From Intestinibacillus sp964580155 (GTDB lineage Bacteria; Bacillota; Clostridia; Oscillospirales; Butyricicoccaceae), in assembly GCA_964580155.1 (NCBI GenBank), contig CAZOJP010000009.1:1-49718 (forward strand): a DNA stretch of 49,718 nucleotides. The letters are read 5' to 3'. A model generated the notes under the pieces. It was not told where the DNA came from, made no database searches, and saw only the letters and a list, made by a program, of their open reading frames with translations. The position numbers and the translations under genes were made by a program. Positions 1 through 7,763 of the stretch are shown in pieces. The first letter of the stretch is position 1. Every line of letters starts with the position of its first letter.

Positions 1-2543
1 GTCTGGCGACCGGCCTTGTCCACGAAATTTACCATCCCGGTTACATTGCAAAGCGCATGGAAATCGGCGCGGTTGTCGGCGCGGCACCCGCTGAGAACGT
101 GCGCCGCGAGGTGCCCGATCCGGGCGATATTGTCATCCTGCTCGGCGGCCGCACGGGGCGCGACGGCTGCGGCGGCGCCACCGGCTCCTCCAAGAGCCAC
201 ACCGCGCAGTCGCTTGAAACCTGCGGCGCGGAGGTCCAAAAGGGCAACCCGCCCGAGGAGCGCAAGATCCAGCGTCTGTTCCGCGACAGCGAGGTGACGC
301 GCATGATCCGCCGCTGCAACGACTTCGGCGCGGGCGGCGTATCGGTTGCCATCGGCGAGCTTGCCGACGGACTGGACATCGACCTCGATCAGGTCCCCAA
401 GAAATATGACGGCCTTGACGGCACCGAGCTTGCCATCTCGGAGTCGCAGGAGCGCATGGCGGTCGTCGTGTCCCCCGAGGATGCGGAGCGCTTCATCGAA
501 AAAGCGCGCGGCGAAAACCTCGAGGCGGTCATCGTCGCCAAGGTGACGGACAAAAACCGTCTGCGCATGACGTGGAACGGCGCGACCATCGTGGACGTTT
601 CGCGCGATTTCCTCAACACAAACGGCTGCGCCAAGCACGCGGATGCCATCGTGCCCAAGCTCGATGTGCCCTCCTTCCTGTGCGACCCCGCGGGCGACGG
701 CCTGCGCGCGCAGCTGCTCAGCCACCTGTCCACGCTCGGCATCTGTCTGGAGCGCGGCCTTGTCGAGCGGTTTGACGGCTCGATCGGCGCGTCCTCGGTC
801 TTCATGCCCTTCGGCGGCAAAAATCAGCTGACCCCGACGCAGGTCATGGCGGCGACCATGCCCGCCCTCGGCGCACAGTGCGCGACCGCGTCCGTCATGG
901 CATACGGCTTTGACCCCTACTTTACCGAGCAAAACCCCTTCCTCGGCGCGTCCTGCGCGGTGCTTGAGTCGGTCGCCAAGCTGGTTGCGGCAGGCTGCGA
1001 TCACACCGCCGCGTATCTGACCTTCCAGGAATATTTCGAGCGCCTGAACCGCGATCCGCACCGCTTCGGCAAGCCGCTCGCCGCTCTGCTCGGCGCATAT
1101 AAGGCGCAGGAAGAGCTGCACCTCGCCGCAATCGGCGGCAAGGATTCGATGTCCGGCACCTATAACGATATGCACGTGCCGCCCACGCTCGTATCCTTCG
1201 CCATCGCGCCCGCACGCGCCGATCGCCTGATTTCCCCCGAATTCAAGGCGGCAGGCCATCCGGTCTACTGCTATGACGCGGCGTTCGACACCGACGGTGT
1301 GCCCGACTACGGCGCCATCGCGCATGCGTGGCAGGAGGTGTACGACCTCATCACCGCGGGCAAAATCGTGTCCGCATGGGCGCTGTCCACGGGCGGCATC
1401 GCAGAGGGCGTGTGCAAAATGGCCATCGGCAACGACATCGGCTTTGCGTTTGACGGCGGCTTCCCCTCCGAGGGGCTGTTCCTCAAGAACTTCGGCGGCA
1501 TCCTTGTCGAAGCGGTCGAGCCGCTGCCTGCCGCGTGGCTCGTCGGCCACACCACGGACGCGCAGGCGATCACCATCGCGGGCGACAGCATCGCGCTGGG
1601 CGATATCAAATCCGCGCTGGAGGGCACGCTCGAGAGCGTGTTCCCGACCCGCGCCGCCGCGGCGGACGACAACCTGCGCACCCTGTCCTACACCGCGCGC
1701 GCCGTGCATGCGCCCGCAGTCCGCAGCGCAAAGCCGTGCGCGGTCATTCCGGTTTTCCCGGGCACAAACTGCGAATACGACACCGCCAAGGCGGTGGAAT
1801 CCGCAGGCGGCGCGGCGGAAATCATCGTCGTGCGCAACTATTCGCACGATGCGCTCGCGCAGTCTGCCGCACAGCTGGAGCAGGCGATTCGCCGCGCACA
1901 AATGGTCATTTTGCCGGGCGGCTTCTCGGGCGGCGACGAGCCGGACGGCTCGGGCAAGTTCATCGCGTCCTTCCTGCGCGCGCCCGGCATCCGCGATGCG
2001 GTGCATGCGCTGCTGCGCGACCGCGACGGTCTGATGCTCGGCATCTGCAACGGCTTCCAGGCGCTCATCAAGCTCGGACTGGTGCCGTACGGCGAAATTC
2101 GCGACCTGACCGCGGACGATCCGACCCTGACCTTCAACCTCATCGGCCGCCACCAGAGCCGCTATGTCACAACGCGCGTCGCCTCGGTCAAGAGCCCGTG
2201 GCTGTCCTCGTGTGAGGTCGGCGACCTGCACGCAATCGCGGTCTCCCACGGTGAGGGGCGCTTTGTCGCCCCGCAGCACGTCATCGACGAGCTTGCGCAA
2301 AACGGCCAGATTGCGTTCCAATACACCGACCTTGCGGGCAACCCGTCCATGGACATCGCGTGGAACCCGAACGGCTCGCTGTGCGCAATCGAGGGCATCA
2401 CCTCGCCCGACGGCCGCGTGCTCGGCAAGATGGGGCACACCGAACGCTATACCCCGTTCGTCGGCCGCAACATCTACGGCGAAAAATATCAGCCGCTGTT
2501 TGAAAACGGCGTGCGCTACTTTAAGGAAGCACCGCACAACTAA
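1..2543 (+). CDS. purL: Phosphoribosylformylglycinamidine synthase, 3' part (5' truncated by window edge)
   Basis: This enzyme converts FGAR, ATP and glutamine to FGAM in purine synthesis. The reading frame is open from base 3, so the window edge cuts the gene; about 846 codons remain. Single-chain clostridial PurL proteins are about 1,240 residues, so roughly a third is missing at the N-terminus. The first part carries AIRS-like synthetase sequence, including GGKDSMSGTY near base 1135. From about base 1738 a class I glutamine amidotransferase domain follows: FPGTNCEYD, then LPGGFSGGDEPDGSG, then the nucleophile cysteine in LGICNGFQ (codon 2046-2048), then SHGEGRF near base 2250. The fused amidotransferase shows this is the long single-chain form and not the three-subunit PurLQS form of Bacillus. 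A strong terminator follows immediately. The identification is firm. Confidence 0.97.
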   Translation, partial: LATGLVHEIYHPGYIAKRMEIGAVVGAAPAENVRREVPDPGDIVILLGGRTGRDGCGGATGSSKSHTAQSLETCGAEVQKGNPPEERKIQRLFRDSEVTRMIRRCNDFGAGGVSVAIGELADGLDIDLDQVPKKYDGLDGTELAISESQERMAVVVSPEDAERFIEKARGENLEAVIVAKVTDKNRLRMTWNGATIVDVSRDFLNTNGCAKHADAIVPKLDVPSFLCDPAGDGLRAQLLSHLSTLGICLERGLVERFDGSIGASSVFMPFGGKNQLTPTQVMAATMPALGAQCATASVMAYGFDPYFTEQNPFLGASCAVLESVAKLVAAGCDHTAAYLTFQEYFERLNRDPHRFGKPLAALLGAYKAQEELHLAAIGGKDSMSGTYNDMHVPPTLVSFAIAPARADRLISPEFKAAGHPVYCYDAAFDTDGVPDYGAIAHAWQEVYDLITAGKIVSAWALSTGGIAEGVCKMAIGNDIGFAFDGGFPSEGLFLKNFGGILVEAVEPLPAAWLVGHTTDAQAITIAGDSIALGDIKSALEGTLESVFPTRAAAADDNLRTLSYTARAVHAPAVRSAKPCAVIPVFPGTNCEYDTAKAVESAGGAAEIIVVRNYSHDALAQSAAQLEQAIRRAQMVILPGGFSGGDEPDGSGKFIASFLRAPGIRDAVHALLRDRDGLMLGICNGFQALIKLGLVPYGEIRDLTADDPTLTFNLIGRHQSRYVTTRVASVKSPWLSSCEVGDLHAIAVSHGEGRFVAPQHVIDELAQNGQIAFQYTDLAGNPSMDIAWNPNGSLCAIEGITSPDGRVLGKMGHTERYTPFVGRNIYGEKYQPLFENGVRYFKEAPHN

Positions 2544-2581
2544 AAGCATGGGCGCGCGCGAAACGCTCGCCGCGCCGCAGC

Positions 2582-2617
2582 AAAAAAACCGGCAGGCACA
2601 AAGCCTGCCGGTTTTTT
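2582..2617. terminator. Rho-independent terminator after purL
   Basis: An AACCGGCAGGC / GCCTGCCGGTT stem with a 5-base loop is flanked by seven A and six T, so it can act in both directions. It lies 38 bases after the purL stop and separates purL from the DUF1653 gene. Confidence 0.92.
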
Positions 2618-2637
2618 GACCGAAAAGGAGAACTAAT

Positions 2638-2880
2638 ATGCGTCCTGTCCCGCAGCCGGGTGAATTTTACCGGCATTTTAAGCACAAGCTCTATCAGATT
2701 GTCGCGGTGGCGGAGCACACCGAAACCCGCGAAGCGCTCGTTGTCTATCAGGCGCTTTACGGCGATTTCCGCGTGTTTGCCCGTCCGCTCGACATGTTCC
2801 TCAGCGCGGTAGACCGCGAAAAATATCCCGACGCGACCCAGACCGATCGGTTTGAGCGCATCGGCCGCGCGGCGCTGTGA
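2638..2880 (+). CDS. DUF1653 domain protein
   Basis: An 80-residue protein that is essentially one DUF1653 domain. The visible signature is the G-x-YRHFKHKLYQIV opening, a central ALVVYQALYG and the RPLDMFLSAVDREKYP closing segment. The biochemical role of the family is not known to me; its members are small, soluble and widespread in Firmicutes and Proteobacteria. The start is supported by AAAAGGAG seven bases upstream. It stands alone between the purL terminator and the convergent SLH gene, only 13 bases from the SLH stop codon. Confidence 0.85.
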   Translation: MRPVPQPGEFYRHFKHKLYQIVAVAEHTETREALVVYQALYGDFRVFARPLDMFLSAVDREKYPDATQTDRFERIGRAAL

Positions 2881-2893
2881 CTGCTGTTTCGCA

Positions 2894-3967
2894 TCACGCG
2901 CGCTGATAATAGACCGCGACAACCTCGCCCTTTTCGTTAAAGGCAGGCTCGCCCGCGCTGTACGTTTCGCCGGTTGATTGCAGGCCGTCCAGCGCGCAAT
3001 ACGGCGCGACCTGAATGGACAGGCAGTCCTGCGCGACCGGCACCTCGCTGCCGTCAATCAGCAGCTTGCCGCCGCTCCATGTAATCTGCTTGTCGATCGG
3101 CTCAAAGGCGCCGAGCCTGACCTCGTAGCCGTCCGCGGTCTTTGTAAAGTCGAGCAGCGCCATGAGTCCGCCGTAGCTGCGCGCGCTGTCGTAGTCCACA
3201 ATCGTCGCGCCGCTGTAAATCTTGTCGCCGATGCACACGTTGGCGCGCGCAGGGCGTGCGACATAACGCGGCCCCTGCGCGCCGCGCTCAATCATCATGG
3301 CGCGATACAGCATGACGGACATTTCCGCGCGGGTCACGCCTGCAAGCGGCGCAAGACGCCCCTGCTCATCGCCGCTTATGACATCCGCCGCCACCAGCTT
3401 GCCGATGGAGTCCGAGGCGTAGTCCTCAATTTGCGCCACATCGACGAAGCCGTCCAGCGCGCTTTCCGTAAACTCGTAGCCCGCGCGCTCCAGCGTGCGC
3501 AGCAGCAGCACCATCGCATCCTGGCGCGAGATGGACGCGTTCGGCCGGAACAGGCCGCCGTCGCCGCTTGCAATGCCCAGACTGCGCGCCGCGCGCACGG
3601 CATCGGCATAGTAGGCCTGCGCCGACACATCGGGAAACAGCGTGCCGCTTGCCGCGTAATCGCTCATTCCGTATGCGCGGTACAGCATCAGCACGAAATC
3701 CGCGCGTGTCATGCCGGCTTCGGGCTCAAACAGATACTGCCCCGTGCCCTTTGCCACCCCCACCGTCGCAAGATAGTCGATCTCGTGGAAGGCCCAGTCA
3801 TAGTTCGTCGTGACATCGTAGAAATATACCGACTGATTCGTCACATACGCATACTGCGCGCTCGCGGGCAGATCCGCCGCGTATACGGTGAGATTCTGCA
3901 TCGTCACAAACGCCGTCAGCAACAGCAGGCCGAATGTGCACCACATTCGTTTGCAAAGTTTTTTCAC
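2894..3967 (-). CDS. Secreted protein with three S-layer homology (SLH) domains
   Basis: About 357 residues. A signal peptide is visible: basic KKLCKR, a hydrophobic stretch, then a VYAADLP-type cleavage region. Three SLH modules follow: around residues 50-110 (EIDYLATVGVAKG, MTRADFVLMLYRA), 110-170 (FPDVSAQAYYADAV, ISRQDAMVLLLR) and 175-235 (FVDVAQIEDYASDSIG, VTRAEMSVMLYRA). SLH modules bind secondary cell-wall polymers, so the protein should be wall-anchored. The last 120 residues form an unrecognised domain with no catalytic motif that I can see. I chose the GTG at 3967 because AGAGGTG lies six bases upstream; a GTG at 3976 in the same frame would sit directly on that ribosome binding site. 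The gene has its own promoter and converges on the DUF1653 gene. Confidence 0.88.
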   Translation of the reverse strand: MKKLCKRMWCTFGLLLLTAFVTMQNLTVYAADLPASAQYAYVTNQSVYFYDVTTNYDWAFHEIDYLATVGVAKGTGQYLFEPEAGMTRADFVLMLYRAYGMSDYAASGTLFPDVSAQAYYADAVRAARSLGIASGDGGLFRPNASISRQDAMVLLLRTLERAGYEFTESALDGFVDVAQIEDYASDSIGKLVAADVISGDEQGRLAPLAGVTRAEMSVMLYRAMMIERGAQGPRYVARPARANVCIGDKIYSGATIVDYDSARSYGGLMALLDFTKTADGYEVRLGAFEPIDKQITWSGGKLLIDGSEVPVAQDCLSIQVAPYCALDGLQSTGETYSAGEPAFNEKGEVVAVYYQRA

Positions 3968-4015
3968 TTTATTCACCTCTTGTAACTATATCGTAACTTT
4001 TGTTACCATCGCGTC

Positions 4016-4045
4016 ATTATAACACATCGTTGCAACAGATGTAAA
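4016..4045 (-). promoter_or_regulatory. Promoter of the SLH protein gene
   Basis: On the minus strand TTTACA (4040-4045) and TATAAT (4016-4021) are 18 bases apart. In the leader just downstream, GTAACTTTTGTTAC (3993-4006) is a perfect inverted repeat with another GTAAC at 3982-3986, which could be an operator or a weak leader hairpin. Confidence 0.7.
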
Positions 4046-4076
4046 GTGAAAGTATCTTTTCGCCGTAAATACGCGC

Positions 4077-4730
4077 TTATTCCGCAGTTTTCTGTTCTTT
4101 ACGATACCAAACGTAACTCATAATCATGGGTATCAGCGTCGCCGCCGCGATCAGGAGCATCATCGCGGCAAAGCGCGGCACGGCAGGCAGCAGCACACTC
4201 GGCAGCATGAGCGCGCCCGCCGCAAACAGCAGCCGGCCGCCCAGCCGATGCGTGCGCGTCCACACGCGGTCGCTCGACAGCGTCCACGGGGTTTTGATGC
4301 CGCAAAAGAAGTTGCGGCGGAATTTCGGCATCATATTGCCCAGCGCGATGAAGAGCAGCGCCATCAGCAGCGTGACCGTCACGCCCACATCCACCGTGCC
4401 GGGGCGCAGGCTTTCCAGCAGCACCATGCCGACGATCACCGCGAAAAACACCATCATAAACCACTGAAACGCGCGATAAGGTGCGGCAAACTTGGTGTAG
4501 CTCGTCTTTTTCGGGTCGATCCTGGGCAGCACGCGAAACAGCGCCGCGCACAGCGGCGACATCGCCGCCACAATCCAAAGCTGCCACTTCGCATCATAGC
4601 GCACGCCGCCGTTCAGGTCCCAGTTCATCGGAATACGCGCGGGCAGGCGCGCATAAAATAGGGCTACCAGCGCCAGCGGCAGCAGCGCCATCGCCCAGTA
4701 TGCCAGCTCGTTCTTCGTGATTTTACGCAT
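4077..4730 (-). CDS. sdpI: SdpI-like / DUF1648 membrane protein
   Basis: A 217-residue membrane protein with about six hydrophobic segments. The N-terminal half is a DUF1648 domain: LARIPMNWDLNGGVRYDA-type sequence after the first membrane helix. The C-terminal half carries the SdpI signature, GNMMPKFRRNFFCGIKTPWTL followed by WTRTHRLGGRL. In Bacillus subtilis SdpI is an immunity protein for the SDP toxin and sequesters the repressor SdpR. The start codon overlaps the stop of the upstream ArsR-type gene by eight bases, so the two are translationally coupled. No sdpA, sdpB or sdpC toxin gene is visible nearby, so immunity to self-produced toxin is not supported; response to a foreign peptide or a general envelope role is possible. 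Confidence 0.88.
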   Translation of the reverse strand: MRKITKNELAYWAMALLPLALVALFYARLPARIPMNWDLNGGVRYDAKWQLWIVAAMSPLCAALFRVLPRIDPKKTSYTKFAAPYRAFQWFMMVFFAVIVGMVLLESLRPGTVDVGVTVTLLMALLFIALGNMMPKFRRNFFCGIKTPWTLSSDRVWTRTHRLGGRLLFAAGALMLPSVLLPAVPRFAAMMLLIAAATLIPMIMSYVWYRKEQKTAE

Positions 4731-4998
4731 CGTCCTTCCCTCCCCGCAGTGCCGTCATCCAGCCGATCAGCTCATCAACGACCGACATGTTCAGCTCATA
4801 ATAAATGTACTTTCCCTGCTTTTCGTCGAGCACCAGCCCCGCATCGCGCAAAATCGCGAGATGGTGCGAAACCGTCGCGCCCGACACGTCAAAGTGTGCG
4901 GCAATGTCGCCTGCCGCCATCGGCCCGCCCTGCAGCACATGCAAAATGCCGCGCCGAATCGGGTCGGACAGCGCGCGAAAGCTCTGCTGAAATCCCAT
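4723..4998 (-). CDS. sdpR: ArsR-family autorepressor, SdpR-like
   Basis: A 91-residue winged-helix protein. The visible landmarks are FRALSDPIRRGILHVL at residues 7-22, the recognition region GATVSHHLAILRDAGLV and the wing GKYIYYELN. It has no cysteine pair or histidine cluster of metal-sensing ArsR proteins, which fits the SdpR type that responds to its membrane partner. It is the first gene of a two-gene operon with the SdpI-like protein and has an inverted repeat over its own transcription start, which suggests autorepression. Confidence 0.88.
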   Translation of the reverse strand: MGFQQSFRALSDPIRRGILHVLQGGPMAAGDIAAHFDVSGATVSHHLAILRDAGLVLDEKQGKYIYYELNMSVVDELIGWMTALRGGKDDA

Positions 4999-5008
4999 GG
5001 CCTTCCCT

Positions 5009-5060
5009 CATTTCGATGTTCATCTAAATGTAGGATAGCGCTTCCTGCGCGATTTGTCAA
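5009..5060 (-). promoter_or_regulatory. Promoter and operator of the sdpR-sdpI operon
   Basis: On the minus strand TTGACA (5055-5060) and TATCCT (5032-5037) are 17 bases apart. Directly downstream, at the expected start of transcription, CATTTAGATG-AA-CATCGAAATG (5009-5030) is an inverted repeat with one mismatch. Its size and position are typical of an ArsR-family operator, so autorepression by the SdpR-like protein is inferred. Confidence 0.8.
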
Positions 5061-5097
5061 GAGACTTTTCGCCGATTTGGGCCGGCTTTCGGGCATG

Positions 5098-5124
5098 AAA
5101 AAAACCGGCAACCGCCGGTTTTTT
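5098..5124. terminator. Bidirectional-looking hairpin between the sdp operon and rpsT
   Basis: A-rich flank, CCGGC-AACC-GCCGG stem extended by A/T pairs, then six T. It lies between the end of rpsT transcription and the start of the sdp operon. Confidence 0.75.
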
Positions 5125-5135
5125 CATTTTCCAAC

Positions 5136-5171
5136 TAAAAAGCCCGCCTTCTACGACCAAAAGGCAGGCTT
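5136..5171 (-). terminator. Terminator of rpsT
   Basis: Reading leftward, AAGCCTGCCTT and AAGGCGGGCTT form an 11 bp stem with one wobble pair, followed by a T run. It starts 20 bases after the rpsT stop. Confidence 0.8.
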
Positions 5172-5191
5172 CACAGTTCCTGTATTCGCTT

Positions 5192-5455
5192 TTAGCCCAG
5201 GGCGTTCAGCTTTAAGGTCAGGGCGCTCTTCTTGTTCGCTGCGTTGTTCTTGTGCATGATATGCTTGGCGCACGCCTGATCGACAGCCTTCACGGCAGCC
5301 TTGTACGCGGCTTCAGCCTCCTGCTTGTCACCGGCAACGACAGCGGCGTCGAACTTCTTGAGAACGGTCTTAAGAGCGGACTTCACCATCTGGTTCTGCA
5401 TGTTCTTGACACGGGTCACGAGGACGCGCTTCTTAGCGGATTTGATATTCGGCAT
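5192..5455 (-). CDS. rpsT: 30S ribosomal protein S20
   Basis: An 87-residue basic protein beginning MPNIKSAKKRVLVT, which is the canonical S20 opening, with the KNNAANKKSALTLKLN ending. S20 binds 16S rRNA early in assembly of the small subunit. AAAGGAGG precedes the ATG. It is monocistronic, with a vegetative promoter and its own terminator, and is divergent from gpr. The rpsT/gpr/spoIIP order is also found in other clostridia and bacilli. Confidence 0.98.
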   Translation of the reverse strand: MPNIKSAKKRVLVTRVKNMQNQMVKSALKTVLKKFDAAVVAGDKQEAEAAYKAAVKAVDQACAKHIMHKNNAANKKSALTLKLNALG

Positions 5456-5496
5456 TGATGTTACACCTCCTTTGAGCCTATTCGTCAGTGCTTTTT

Positions 5497-5525
5497 ATTT
5501 TACCACTACCCATGCGAAAAAGCAA
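5497..5525 (-). promoter_or_regulatory. Vegetative promoter of rpsT
   Basis: On the minus strand TTGCTT (5520-5525) and TAAAAT (5497-5502) are separated by 17 bases. The start is about 40 bases upstream of the rpsT ATG. Confidence 0.65.
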
Positions 5526-5545
5526 GTCCTTTTTTCGTATTTTCC

Positions 5546-5574
5546 GTATCATGCCCGCTTTTTTTCGCAAACTA
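5546..5574 (+). promoter_or_regulatory. Candidate forespore (sigma G/F-like) promoter of gpr
   Basis: GTATC (5546-5550), a 17-base spacer and CAAACTA (5568-5574) resemble the sigma G pattern (GNATA and CATnnTA types). The same arrangement with the same spacer recurs before the gerA gene. gpr is known to be made in the forespore in Bacillus. The match is imperfect. Confidence 0.4.
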
Positions 5575-5597
5575 TCCGTATAAAGGAGGGGATCCCC

Positions 5598-6491
5598 ATG
5601 TCTTATCGTACCGATCTGGCGGTTGAATCGCTTGAGGTGGCCGCGCGCGCAGGCGTGCGTGCGGATGGCCGGCACGGTGTGCGGCAGGAAACGCGCACGC
5701 TCGAGGGGTATAGCGTCACCTGCGTGCACATCGAAAGCGAGGAGGGCGCGCGCGCCGTCGGCAAGCCGCGCGGCAGCTACATCACGCTGACACTCGGCGG
5801 TGCGCTGCGCCGCGAGCAGGACGCCTTTCCCCGCGCGGTCGATGCGCTGGCGCAGCAGCTTTCCGCGCTGCTCACGGACGTGCGCGAGGGTCCGGTGCTC
5901 GTCGTCGGGCTGGGCAACCGCAGCATCACGCCCGACGCGCTCGGCCCGCTGACCGTCGAAAACGTGCTTGCCACGCGCCACCTTGTCGGCGGAGATCTGC
6001 CCTATTTTAAGGACTGGCGCATGGTGTCCGCGGTCGCGCCCGGTGTGCTCGGACAGACCGGACTTGAGGTGGGTGAGCTCGTCTGCGGCATCCTGCAAAC
6101 CGCCGCGCCGCGCGCCGTCGTTGCGGTCGATGCGCTCGCCGCCGGGCGGCTGTCCCATCTGCTCGGCACGGTGCAGCTCTCGGATGCAGGCATTGTGCCC
6201 GGCGCAGGTGTGGGCAACGCGCGCTTCGCGCTCGACCGCAAAACGCTCGGCGTGCCGGTCATCGCGGTGGGCGTGCCCACGGTGGTCGACGGCGCGACAA
6301 TCGCCCACGAGATCACCCGTCAATCGGGTGCCGCATGCGAAGCGCTCGACGACCTCGGCGCGCCGGTCTTTGTCACCTCCCGCGACATCGACCGCGAGGT
6401 CGCGGAGGTCGCGCGCGTCCTCGGCTATGCGATCAACAAGGCACTCCATCCCCGGCTTTCCATCGAGGACATCGATCAGTTTCTCTCCTAA
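5598..6491 (+). CDS. gpr: Germination protease GPR
   Basis: A 297-residue atypical aspartic protease that degrades the small acid-soluble proteins on spore DNA during germination. The N-terminus MSYRTDLAVE resembles the zymogen region removed during spore maturation. Landmarks are VVGLGNRSITPDALGPLTV, the CGILQTAAPRAVVAVDALAA segment and PGAGVGNARF. AAAGGAGGGG stands 7 bases before the ATG at 5598; the frame is open further upstream but nothing supports an earlier start. Its neighbour spoIIP lies just downstream as in Bacillus and Clostridium. Confidence 0.95.
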   Translation: MSYRTDLAVESLEVAARAGVRADGRHGVRQETRTLEGYSVTCVHIESEEGARAVGKPRGSYITLTLGGALRREQDAFPRAVDALAQQLSALLTDVREGPVLVVGLGNRSITPDALGPLTVENVLATRHLVGGDLPYFKDWRMVSAVAPGVLGQTGLEVGELVCGILQTAAPRAVVAVDALAAGRLSHLLGTVQLSDAGIVPGAGVGNARFALDRKTLGVPVIAVGVPTVVDGATIAHEITRQSGAACEALDDLGAPVFVTSRDIDREVAEVARVLGYAINKALHPRLSIEDIDQFLS

Positions 6492-6548
6492 CCCCCTACC
6501 CTTCGTTATCATTTGTAAATTCATTACTTTTTGTATTGAAATTCGGTG

Positions 6549-6577
6549 TCATACCGCCTCTCCTCTTCGCATATGCT
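6549..6577 (+). promoter_or_regulatory. Candidate sigma E promoter of spoIIP
   Basis: TCATA (6549-6553), 16 bases, then CATATGCT (6570-6577) fits the mother-cell sigma E pattern of an ATA-type -35 and CATAnnnT -10. spoIIP is a known sigma E target in Bacillus subtilis, so the match agrees with the gene. Confidence 0.55.
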
Positions 6578-6612
6578 GTTAGCATCCAAAACAAACGGAA
6601 GGTGGGACAGCC

Positions 6613-7704
6613 ATGCGGATCAGGCGAAAACGCGCGGCGGCGCGGCGCAGCGGAATCGGTCTGCCGGCGCTTTTTTGCGCGCTGGGCGCGGCGGCGCTGC
6701 TTCTTTACGCAAAAGCAGGCGGCGAGGCCAAGGTGCGCACACTGCTGGCGCAGCTTGCGTCCAATCCGCGCTTTGTGCTGTCCGCATTGGCATTCGAAAC
6801 CGGGATCTATCCCGATTCCGCCGCAGCATCGACCGAGCTGCGCAGTCCGTTCGCCGCCGCGGAGCACGCGGACGAAGACGAGCACGACGGCGCACCCTTC
6901 GCGGGCGAAAGCGGCTACGCGCCGACCGAAGCCGCGGAAACGCCGACCCTCGGCAGCGGCAAGCCCGCGCAGGGTGTGACCATCAACAACGCGACCGCCC
7001 TGTCCTATGACATCGGCGCCATGCTCGCCTCGCCCGAAACGCTGCGCGTCAAGGGAAGCGGCCCGCAGGTGATGATTGTGCACACGCACAGCACCGAGGC
7101 CTACAAGCCCGACGACGCAAACCGCTACACGCCGAGCGAAACCGACCGCACACTGGACACACGCTACAACGTCGTGCGCGTGGGCGACGAGATCGCAACC
7201 GTGCTCGAGTCGCGCGGCATCAAGACCGTGCACTGCCGCGAAATTTTCGACAATCCCGCGTACAGCGGCTCCTATGACCGCTCACTCAAGGCGATTCAGG
7301 CGCAGCTTGTCCGCACGCCCTCCGTCCAGATTGTGATTGACGTGCACCGCGACTCCATCGTCAAGGAGGACGGCACGATGTACAAGACCGCGTGCACGGT
7401 CGACGGCAAGAGCATGGCGCAGATCATGCTGGTCGTGGGCACGAACGCGGGCGGGCTGCAGCATGACAATTGGCGGCGCAACCTCAACTATGCGGTCAAT
7501 CTGCAAAACCGCATTCTGACGCAGTATCCCACGCTCATGCGGCCGGTCAACCTGCGCAAGCAGCGCTTTAACCAGAGCGCGCGCGCTCCCGGCTCCATGC
7601 TCATCGAGGTCGGCTCGTCCGGCAACACGCTGACCGAGGCGCTCGACGCGGCGGCGGTGTTTGCCCGGTGCCTTGCCGACGATTTGACGGGCGCGGCCGT
7701 GTGA
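6613..7704 (+). CDS. spoIIP: Stage II sporulation protein P
   Basis: A 363-residue membrane-anchored cell-wall amidase/endopeptidase of the SpoIID-SpoIIM-SpoIIP engulfment complex. A basic N-terminus and one membrane helix (about residues 15-35) are followed by a low-complexity linker to about residue 150. The catalytic domain begins at MIVHTHSTEAY and contains VIDVHRDS and IEVGSSGNTLTEA; the two histidines and the glutamate of these motifs are the zinc ligands known in the family. GGAAGGTGGG precedes the ATG. The gene sits directly after gpr, with its own sigma E-like promoter. Confidence 0.95.
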   Translation: MRIRRKRAAARRSGIGLPALFCALGAAALLLYAKAGGEAKVRTLLAQLASNPRFVLSALAFETGIYPDSAAASTELRSPFAAAEHADEDEHDGAPFAGESGYAPTEAAETPTLGSGKPAQGVTINNATALSYDIGAMLASPETLRVKGSGPQVMIVHTHSTEAYKPDDANRYTPSETDRTLDTRYNVVRVGDEIATVLESRGIKTVHCREIFDNPAYSGSYDRSLKAIQAQLVRTPSVQIVIDVHRDSIVKEDGTMYKTACTVDGKSMAQIMLVVGTNAGGLQHDNWRRNLNYAVNLQNRILTQYPTLMRPVNLRKQRFNQSARAPGSMLIEVGSSGNTLTEALDAAAVFARCLADDLTGAAV

Positions 7705-7709
7705 TATCC

Positions 7710-7738
7710 GCATAAAAACCCCTCTTTGTGGCAAACTG
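7710..7738 (+). promoter_or_regulatory. Candidate forespore (sigma G/F-like) promoter of the ger operon
   Basis: GCATA (7710-7714), 17 bases and CAAACTG (7732-7738). The -35 element is a good sigma G/F match; the -10 is imperfect but almost identical to the one before gpr, with equal spacing. The operon encodes germination proteins, which are forespore products. Confidence 0.4.
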
Positions 7739-7763
7739 CGTTTGTCAAGGGAGGGATTTTTTT

